Part shown: positions 1 to 4,955 of the stretch, piece after piece
Layout: each line of letters starts with the position of its first letter
Position numbering within the stretch: position 1 is the stretch's first letter
Assembly: GCF_946482535.1 (NCBI RefSeq)
Contig: NZ_CAMLRU010000150.1
Location: 1-6,553 of the forward strand
Source of the DNA: an uncultured Flavobacterium sp.
Lineage (GTDB): Bacteria > Bacteroidota > Bacteroidia > Flavobacteriales > Flavobacteriaceae
Direction: 5' to 3'
DNA length: 6,553 nucleotides
Made by a program: the position numbers and the translations under genes
Notes under the pieces: model-generated
What the model saw: only the letters and a program-made list of their open reading frames with translations
The model's database searches: none
Told to the model about the DNA's origin: nothing

Positions 1-179
1 CTGTCTGCGGCTTTGGGCGACCAGTTTCTTGTGATTTCTATTTCAAAGTCGCCTTTGGTGGTTTCAAATTTGGCTTTAAAAATTTCCGGCGCTTGTTCTT
101 GAGTCCATTCCGACTTAAAGTCTGATTTTTGGCAACCGTAAATTGCGATTATGGTCAATAAAAGAAATAGGGTTCGCAT
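1..179 (-). CDS. Cyclophilin-type peptidyl-prolyl cis-trans isomerase lipoprotein, 5' part only
   Basis: The first 59 codons of a minus-strand gene are present; the rest lies beyond the left edge. The start is the ATG whose first base is 179. Residues 1-15 form a hydrophobic signal peptide ending in the lipobox IYGC, with Cys16 as the predicted lipidated residue, so the product should be an envelope lipoprotein. The segment FETTKGDFEIEI, followed by SPKAADR at the very edge, is the typical N-terminal strand and entry helix of cyclophilin-fold isomerases, which catalyse cis-trans rotation of Xaa-Pro bonds during folding of exported proteins. The catalytic Arg/Phe/His residues are outside the window, so activity cannot be judged. 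No Shine-Dalgarno sequence precedes the start, as is usual in Bacteroidota. It appears to be transcribed on its own, because a terminator lies upstream at 274-310. Confidence 0.85.
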   Translation of the reverse strand, partial: MRTLFLLLTIIAIYGCQKSDFKSEWTQEQAPEIFKAKFETTKGDFEIEITRNWSPKAAD

Positions 180-203
180 GAGTTAGTGAATTACCGAGTT
201 GTG

Positions 204-211
204 TAAAGTTA
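204..211 (-). promoter_or_regulatory. Possible -7 promoter element for the cyclophilin gene
   Basis: Read on the minus strand this is TAACTTTA, one base off the Bacteroidota -7 consensus TAnnTTTG. It would give a leader of roughly 20 nt before the ATG at 179. No good TTG is seen at the usual -33 distance, where the sequence is TTTT, so the call is tentative. Confidence 0.3.
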
Positions 212-273
212 CTCTAAAAATCCGGATGATAAAATAGAATCGTTTTCACTTTTTACCACTTTCAAATTGATGT

Positions 274-310
274 AAAAAAAAACTATCTCGTGAAAAGAGA
301 TAGTTTTTTT
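274..310 (-). terminator. Rho-independent terminator, symmetrical (could work on both strands)
   Basis: The perfect stem CTATCTC (283-289) with GAGATAG (297-303) has a 7-nt loop. It is flanked by nine A on the left (274-282) and seven T on the right (304-310), so either strand gives a hairpin followed by a U run. Only the minus strand has a gene upstream (the DUF4382 lipoprotein, whose stop is about 200 nt away), so its use on the minus strand is the likely one. It would also insulate the cyclophilin gene, which begins about 100 bp further on. Confidence 0.8.
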
Positions 311-333
311 ATCTGCTTTAGGGACAAACAGAT
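311..333. other. Small hairpin next to the terminator
   Basis: ATCTG (311-315) pairs with CAGAT (329-333), and TTT (317-319) pairs with AAA (326-328), leaving one bulged C and a 6-nt loop. It directly abuts the terminator hairpin. In a minus-strand transcript it would be the second of three consecutive structures (inverted-repeat unit, this hairpin, terminator). It is modest in stability and could be chance. Confidence 0.35.
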
Positions 334-357
334 TTATCATCAACTAATTTGAACAAT

Positions 358-487
358 GAAAAGAGGTTGTCATCTTAAAAGTATAACCAATTCAAATAAA
401 GTCATTTTGGCAATTACTAATTCTTGAGGACAATATTTCGTGCCTGATGATTTCATGAGTAACAATTAATCAGACCAACCTCTTTTC
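358..487. repeat. 130-bp unit bounded by a 12-bp perfect inverted repeat (candidate structured RNA or short repeat element)
   Basis: GAAAAGAGGTTG at 358-369 is the exact reverse complement of CAACCTCTTTTC at 476-487. Inside lies a nested partial helix: a TCAT...GGCA arm starting near 400 can pair with TGCC...ATGA near 441-452. The interior is AT-rich and has no convincing gene. The flanks ACAAT and AGCATT do not form an exact target-site duplication, which argues weakly against a recent insertion. No U run follows either arm, so the unit has no terminator of its own; a minus-strand transcript would end at 274-310. It could be a 3' UTR structure of the upstream lipoprotein gene, a small RNA, or a MITE-like element. 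The inverted repeat itself is certain; its role is not known. Confidence 0.5.
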
Positions 488-505
488 AGCATTCAAGAAC
501 TAATT

Positions 506-1273
506 TTAAAAGTTGATTACTCCAATATCTGTGCTGGCACCGGCTTCAACAATCACGCCTGTTTGTACAACCGGAAGTAAAGGCGATAATGGAGTTATAG
601 TAACCGTATAAGTTCCTGGTGGTAAGCCGGATATTCTGAAGTTACCTTCGGCATCTACTGTACTGGTGTACACAATCAAGCTGGTATCAGATGTTGCACT
701 CACCGAGGCCAAAGTTCCTACCGGAGCAACATTACCTGTAATATTACCGGAGATGGCTGCCACAACGGTTCTCAATACCGGTTTCAATTTATAAGTACCG
801 TTTCCGGTTTGGATAACAGAAGCATTGGCATCAAAATCGATCAGTATGCTGTTATCAATGTCGGCTGTTAAATCTTGATTGACTAATAATTTTAATCCTG
901 ATTGTTCTGCACTCGGAGTACTCAACGGATAAGTTTCGCCATCAACTACTACGGTATTGTTTGGTCCCAATATCAATCTGATTTGATTTACTCTTGAATC
1001 AGTCAAAGTACTGGTTGCAATAAGCGTATCAGCACCATTGGCATAATCCAAAAGATTGTAAATACCGGCATTGGTATTTAAAACTACGGTTTGCCCGTTG
1101 CTTCCGGTAACTTCAACGGCTTGGATGTCGACATTTACTTCACTAAAGGGTCCCGGGTCATCTGTCATGCGTACTTTGTAAGCATAACTTCCTGAGGTGG
1201 AATTGTCATCGCTACAAGCGTAAAACGTAACGGCTGTTGCAATGAATGTCAGTGCTAAAACTATCTTTTTCAT
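506..1273 (-). CDS. DUF4382 lipoprotein with C-terminal carboxypeptidase-regulatory-like domain
   Basis: This is a 255-residue envelope lipoprotein. Residues 1-19 are a signal peptide and the lipobox FYAC places the lipidated cysteine at 20. The next residues, SDDN, are acidic and resemble the lipoprotein surface-export signal described in Bacteroidota, so exposure on the cell surface is possible. Residues about 29-168 match the DUF4382 pattern: YKVRMTDDPGPFSEVNVDI near the start, a GLKLLVN strand near 126-132, and an IDFDA...YKLKPVLR block at 145-168. Residues about 172-250 look like a beta-sandwich of the carboxypeptidase regulatory type (AEGNFRISGLPPGTYTVTI at 208-226). The family has no established enzymatic function; a structural or binding role on the cell surface is an inference. 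The ATG at 1273 is directly followed by the signal peptide. The gene stands alone, with a terminator upstream (1411-1442) and another about 200 nt downstream. Confidence 0.88.
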   Translation of the reverse strand: MKKIVLALTFIATAVTFYACSDDNSTSGSYAYKVRMTDDPGPFSEVNVDIQAVEVTGSNGQTVVLNTNAGIYNLLDYANGADTLIATSTLTDSRVNQIRLILGPNNTVVVDGETYPLSTPSAEQSGLKLLVNQDLTADIDNSILIDFDANASVIQTGNGTYKLKPVLRTVVAAISGNITGNVAPVGTLASVSATSDTSLIVYTSTVDAEGNFRISGLPPGTYTVTITPLSPLLPVVQTGVIVEAGASTDIGVINF

Positions 1274-1405
1274 AATAAAGTATTTAAATTAATGTGTAGA
1301 TTAATAATATTACAAATTTCGGGATATAATATTATTTTGGTGTTACATAATATCCATTTTATGTTTCATAATTTTCATTTCTTGTCGAGTTTTTAAAGTT
1401 TATAG

Positions 1406-1442
1406 AAAAAAAAGCGCCCGAGAATTACTTCCCGGGCGCTTT
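1406..1442 (-). terminator. Strong GC-rich rho-independent terminator after the small membrane protein
   Basis: AAAGCGCCCG (1411-1420) pairs perfectly with CGGGCGCTTT (1433-1442). After one A-C mismatch the stem can extend by three more pairs around a TTAC loop. On the minus strand the stem is followed by an unbroken run of eight T in all (complement of 1406-1413). It lies 28 nt past the stop of the membrane-protein gene at 1471, which is the correct place and orientation to end that transcript, and possibly the longer ligase-hydrolase transcript. Confidence 0.9.
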
Positions 1443-1470
1443 CACACTATGAAAATTAAATACTTACTTT

Positions 1471-1866
1471 TTATTTCATTTTTCCGTTAACAACTGCAAT
1501 TACGGCTCCGACTACTGAAGCAATTACAATTGAAACCAAAACATCAACTGCAACCATTTGCATGTTGATTGTTTCACTATACATGCTGTAAAAGAAATTC
1601 ATGGAAAGCGACATGAACAGAGCAATACCAACGGCTAATTTAACCCCCGGAACACATTTACTGATGCCTTCGCCTTGATTGAAGATAAAAGACATCATAA
1701 AACCAAAGCACATGCAGCCTAAGAAGATGAAAGTGAGGTTCTCTGCTCCGGCGCCTTCCGGTTTAGGGAAGAAATCTTTTAAAAGCATTCCGTACAATAG
1801 CCAACCCATCAGAAAATCGGCAATACCACCAACGATACCTCCGACAATAAAGTTTTTTACATTCAT
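1471..1866 (-). CDS. Small four-helix inner-membrane protein of unknown function
   Basis: The product has 131 residues and is mostly hydrophobic. Four membrane segments are visible at about 6-29, 43-63, 74-95 and 104-126, joined by short loops; the first loop (DFFPKPEGAGAEN, 31-43) is charged and rich in glycine and proline. Helix 1 carries glycine-rich GGIVGGIADF and the pattern GWLLYGMLL. This arrangement, with GWxxY near the end of helix 1, loosely recalls DUF1761-type small membrane proteins, but I cannot assign the family with confidence. No catalytic motif is seen; Cys51, Cys53 and Cys71 are the only cysteines. The ATG at 1866 follows an AT-rich leader without a Shine-Dalgarno sequence. 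It lies 122 bp downstream of the hydrolase gene with no clear terminator between them, so it may be transcribed from its own promoter, by read-through, or both. A strong terminator follows its stop. Confidence 0.75.
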   Translation of the reverse strand: MNVKNFIVGGIVGGIADFLMGWLLYGMLLKDFFPKPEGAGAENLTFIFLGCMCFGFMMSFIFNQGEGISKCVPGVKLAVGIALFMSLSMNFFYSMYSETINMQMVAVDVLVSIVIASVVGAVIAVVNGKMK

Positions 1867-1988
1867 AATTAATAGTTATTGGTTAATACTATAAAAATAT
1901 TAATATATTGAGAATGTGATAATTTAAGGTTGTATTAATTATCAACTTTTTAATAAAGAGAATTGTTAATAACGTTTTTACTAAAAAT

Positions 1989-3047
1989 TTAAGATTTTTT
2001 CTGATTGAAGTTGCCACTATCAACGTCTTTCAAGAACTGAATAACGCCCGGGAAATAATGTTTTTGGTCATCGTATTGCGAACAATGGCTGCCATTAGGA
2101 CAATATAAAAATCGACCGTTTTGTACTTCTTTCGAAATCCATTCCATGTGTTTGGGATCCATGGTGTCATATTGGGCACCTATAGCTAATGTGGGTACGG
2201 ATAATGTTTTTAGTTTGGAAGTGATGTCCCAATTTTTTAATGTGGCATCACCGGTTATGCCGAATTCACTCGGACCTTGCATGTAAACATAAACACTCGG
2301 ATTCAAGTGTTTAAAAGCCCTGTTGATTGACTCAGGCCATTGATTAACCGGAAATCTTAAGATGTGTTCGGTATAATAATGATTCATCAACAATTCCATG
2401 TACTTAGGATTGCTGTAGTCTTTGTTTTTTTCAAAGTCTTTGATTTGCGCAAATACTTTCGGATCTAATTTCGGACCGAGTACTTCTTCAGCATACTTGT
2501 TATAGGCCGGTGCGCTTGCCATCATATTGGAAATAATCAATCCTTTGAGATTCTTTTGGTACTTCAAAGCATATTCCATGGCGAGAATTCCTCCCCAAGA
2601 TTGTCCCAGCAAATAGAAGTTGGTATTGTCTAATTTCAAAGCTTTGCGCACTTGTTCTACTTCTTCCACAAAGCGCTCTATAGTCCACAAACGGTTGTCA
2701 TTGGGTTGGTCGCTGTAGTAAGAACCCAATTGGTCATAATAAATATATTCAATGCTTTCTTGTGGAAAGTAGCCGTCGAAACTTTCGAAAAATTCATGCG
2801 TTCCGCCCGGACCGCCGTGTAATAAAAGGACTTTTATCTTCGGATTGTTGCCGACTCTTTTGGTCCAAACCTTGAACTCACCAATAGGAGTGGAGATGGG
2901 AATCATTTTAATACCTCCGGTAAATTGGTCGTCTCTTTTAGAGAAATCGAGATAACTGTCTTTGACCGTATCTGCCGGTTTACTTTCTTTACAACCTGAA
3001 AATAAAATAATAGTTAACAATGCGCTGAATAATAGTTTTATTTTCAT
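1989..3047 (-). CDS. Lipoprotein alpha/beta hydrolase, proline iminopeptidase family (S33-like)
   Basis: This 352-residue protein begins with a signal peptide and lipobox FSGC (Cys19), so it should sit in the periplasm or outer membrane and not in the cytosol where classical proline iminopeptidases act. The fold is an alpha/beta hydrolase: oxyanion motif HGGPGG at 77-82, YYDQLGSYYSDQP at 103-115 (the YDQxGxGxSD block of the family), and nucleophile elbow GQSWGG at 148-153 with Ser150. Asp294 (in AQYDTMDP) and His321 (in GSH) complete a likely catalytic triad. A helical cap lies between about 175 and 260. Family members release N-terminal proline or other residues from peptides; some relatives hydrolyse other amides or esters, so the substrate is not settled. 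It starts 17 bp after the acyl-CoA ligase stop, which implies one operon with the ligase first. The start is fixed by the signal peptide. No terminator is evident downstream. Confidence 0.87.
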   Translation of the reverse strand: MKIKLLFSALLTIILFSGCKESKPADTVKDSYLDFSKRDDQFTGGIKMIPISTPIGEFKVWTKRVGNNPKIKVLLLHGGPGGTHEFFESFDGYFPQESIEYIYYDQLGSYYSDQPNDNRLWTIERFVEEVEQVRKALKLDNTNFYLLGQSWGGILAMEYALKYQKNLKGLIISNMMASAPAYNKYAEEVLGPKLDPKVFAQIKDFEKNKDYSNPKYMELLMNHYYTEHILRFPVNQWPESINRAFKHLNPSVYVYMQGPSEFGITGDATLKNWDITSKLKTLSVPTLAIGAQYDTMDPKHMEWISKEVQNGRFLYCPNGSHCSQYDDQKHYFPGVIQFLKDVDSGNFNQKKS

Positions 3048-3064
3048 GATTGAAAGAATTAGAA

Positions 3065-4837
3065 TTAGTTATAAATTTTTCGATACAAATCTTTGTATTT
3101 CTCCATGACAATTTTACGCTTTAATTTGAGCGTAGGCGTAAGGTGACCGCCATCTATTGACCAAACATCGGGAGTTAATTCGAAGCGTTTTATTTTTTCC
3201 CAATTGCCGAATTTTTCATTAATGGTTTCCACTTCTTTTTCGATTCTGGCAATGACATCAGGATTACTCGCTATTTCGGCATGGGTGGTACCAATGTTTA
3301 AATTTTTGCGTTTGGCCCATTCCTGAATAAAATCAAAACTGGGTTGGATAAAGGCAGCCGGCATTTTTTCTCCATCACCAATGACCATAATTTGTTCAAT
3401 GAATAAAGATTGCTTCATGGCATTCTCAATCAACTGAGGCGCAATGTATTTTCCGCCGGAAGTTTTGAACATTTCTTTTTTACGGTCGGTGATTCTCAAG
3501 AAACCTTCTTTATCAATTTCGCCAATATCACCGGTGTGGAAATAACCTTCTTTAATCACTTCATCCGTCAATTGTTGGTCTTTGTAATAGCCCATCATCA
3601 CATTAGGTCCTTTGCAAAGGATTTCCCCGTCGGCGGCAATTTTGACTTCAACATTTTGAATTACTCTACCAACAGTTCCTACTTTAAAACCGCCATTGCG
3701 TTGGTCATTAACCGAAATCACCGGAGAAGTTTCGGTCAATCCGTAACCTTCCATGACCGGCATTCCTGCTGCGGCAAATACTCTGATTAAGCGGTGTTGC
3801 AAAGCGGCGCTACCGGAAACCATTACGTTTAAGTTGCCGCCCAAACCTTCTTGCCATTTGCTGAAAATCAATTTGCGGGCAATTTTTAGTTGTGTTTCAT
3901 ACCACCAACCATTGGCGCCATAAGGTTCGTAACGCAAACCTAAATCTATTGCCCAAAAAAACAATTTCTTTTTAATTCCGGTTAAGTCTTCGCCTTTGGC
4001 TATAATTTTATCGTATACTTTTTCGAGTAATCTCGGCACCACAGAAAACACCGTTGGTTTTACTTCTTTGATATTGTCGGACAATTTTTCAATCGATTCA
4101 GCGAAGTAGATAGAAACCGAATAATATTGATAGATGTACAAAATTACACGCTCAAAAATGTGGCAAATCGGTAAGAAACTCAGTGCCACACTGGTGCCTT
4201 CTTCAAAAGGAATTCGCGGCGAACTGTCGAGTACGTTGGAAACGATATTATTGTGTGACAACATCACACCTTTGGGTTTTCCTGTGGTTCCCGAAGTGTA
4301 AATAATCGTCGCTAATTCTTCCGGTTTTACGTTGTTTTTTCGGTCTTCAACTACATCTTGATTACTGGTGTCTTCTCCTGAAACTAAAAGTGATTTCCAG
4401 TTTTTACAACCTTCAATTTCGTTGAATGAATAGACATCTTCTAACAAGGGAATTTCATTTCTAACCGACATCAATTTTTGATAAACCACTTCATCTGAAA
4501 CAAAGCAATATTTTGATTCAGAATGATTTAGGATATATGCATAATCTTCTGCGGATATCGTTGGATAAATCGGTACGGTTTGCGCTCCAATTTGTAAAAC
4601 ACCAATATCCATAATGTTCCATTCGGTTCTGTTGGTGGAAGATATTAGGGCTATTTTATCATTTTTTTGAATATTGAGTCGAAGCAAAGCTCTCGAAATC
4701 GCATTGGCTTTATCTATATATTCCTTCGTAGAAGTGGAAACCCATTGGCCATCGTATTTGGTTACGAGACAATGAGGCATATTGTTCTTTTCTAATTGGT
4801 AGTAAGCAAAATCAAAAAGGCGAGTGATTTTAGTCAT
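3065..4837 (-). CDS. AMP-forming long-chain fatty acid--CoA ligase (FAA1/COG1022 type)
   Basis: This 590-residue enzyme should activate fatty acids with ATP and CoA through an acyl-adenylate, supplying acyl-CoA for lipid synthesis or beta-oxidation. The adenylate-forming motifs are in order: P-loop YTSGTTGKPKG at 180-190, GYGLTET at 364-370, TGD at 435-437, DRKKEMFKTSGGKYI at 451-465 as the hinge, and LTPTLKLKRK at 566-575 carrying the probable catalytic lysine (571 or 573). The insert around 302-335 (YEPYGANGWWYETQLKIARK) is typical of the COG1022 long-chain group. No signal peptide is seen, so it is cytosolic or membrane-associated. The reading frame stays open to an ATG at 4999, but that extension would overlap the divergent gene and lies upstream of a good promoter. 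The ATG at 4837 (MTKITRLFDF) matches the family's usual N-terminus and is preferred. The lipoprotein hydrolase follows 17 bp downstream. Confidence 0.92.
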   Translation of the reverse strand: MTKITRLFDFAYYQLEKNNMPHCLVTKYDGQWVSTSTKEYIDKANAISRALLRLNIQKNDKIALISSTNRTEWNIMDIGVLQIGAQTVPIYPTISAEDYAYILNHSESKYCFVSDEVVYQKLMSVRNEIPLLEDVYSFNEIEGCKNWKSLLVSGEDTSNQDVVEDRKNNVKPEELATIIYTSGTTGKPKGVMLSHNNIVSNVLDSSPRIPFEEGTSVALSFLPICHIFERVILYIYQYYSVSIYFAESIEKLSDNIKEVKPTVFSVVPRLLEKVYDKIIAKGEDLTGIKKKLFFWAIDLGLRYEPYGANGWWYETQLKIARKLIFSKWQEGLGGNLNVMVSGSAALQHRLIRVFAAAGMPVMEGYGLTETSPVISVNDQRNGGFKVGTVGRVIQNVEVKIAADGEILCKGPNVMMGYYKDQQLTDEVIKEGYFHTGDIGEIDKEGFLRITDRKKEMFKTSGGKYIAPQLIENAMKQSLFIEQIMVIGDGEKMPAAFIQPSFDFIQEWAKRKNLNIGTTHAEIASNPDVIARIEKEVETINEKFGNWEKIKRFELTPDVWSIDGGHLTPTLKLKRKIVMEKYKDLYRKIYN

Positions 4838-4855
4838 TTGGTTGTTAATTTGATG

Positions 4856-4885
4856 CAAATTAAGGATTATTGTAATTAAACACAA
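4856..4885 (-). promoter_or_regulatory. Promoter for the acyl-CoA ligase operon
   Basis: On the minus strand TTG (complement of 4883-4885) is followed by exactly 19 nt and then TTAATTTG (complement of 4856-4863). This differs by one base from the Bacteroidota TTG-N19-TAnnTTTG promoter. It predicts transcription starting near 4850 and a short leader before the ATG at 4837, supporting that start over the upstream one at 4999. Confidence 0.55.
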
Positions 4886-4924
4886 TATTAATTTAAAATA
4901 TAGCCAACATACTATTGAATTCTG

Positions 4925-4932
4925 TAGTTTTG
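4925..4932 (+). promoter_or_regulatory. -7 promoter element for the LTA-synthase-like gene
   Basis: TAGTTTTG matches TAnnTTTG exactly and lies 23 nt before the ATG at 4956, giving a leader of about 15-20 nt. No TTG is found at the expected -33 spacing, so the promoter may be weak or depend on an activator or alternative sigma factor. It sits in the same 118-bp divergent region as the ligase promoter. Confidence 0.5.
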
Positions 4933-4955
4933 CATCGTTTGATTTTATTTCCAAC

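Noticed and set aside
356..430. 23-codon plus-strand ORF beginning MKRGCHLK
   Set aside because: It is very short, has no promoter with a proper -33, and its first codons are just the inverted-repeat arm.
358..487. Retron-type ncRNA (flanking inverted repeats of about 12 bp, about 130 nt long)
   Set aside because: Size and end pairing are similar, but no reverse transcriptase gene lies next to it; the neighbours are a DUF4382 lipoprotein and a cyclophilin.
1679..1894. 71-codon plus-strand open frame over the small membrane-protein gene
   Set aside because: It is antisense to a convincing gene, has no recognisable domain and no promoter.
1926..1949. Hairpin AAGGTTG / CAACTTT between the hydrolase and the small membrane protein, as a terminator
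   Set aside because: The T run follows only on the plus strand, where no gene reads into it; on the minus strand no U run follows, so it does not clearly end the hydrolase transcript.
2500..2688. 62-codon minus-strand open frame within the hydrolase gene
   Set aside because: It is an out-of-frame shadow over the region encoding the nucleophile elbow, which is intact in the main frame.
3410..3790. 126-codon plus-strand open frame inside the ligase gene
   Set aside because: It is antisense to the conserved hinge and GYGLTET region of the ligase. The composition is as expected of a reverse-frame shadow.
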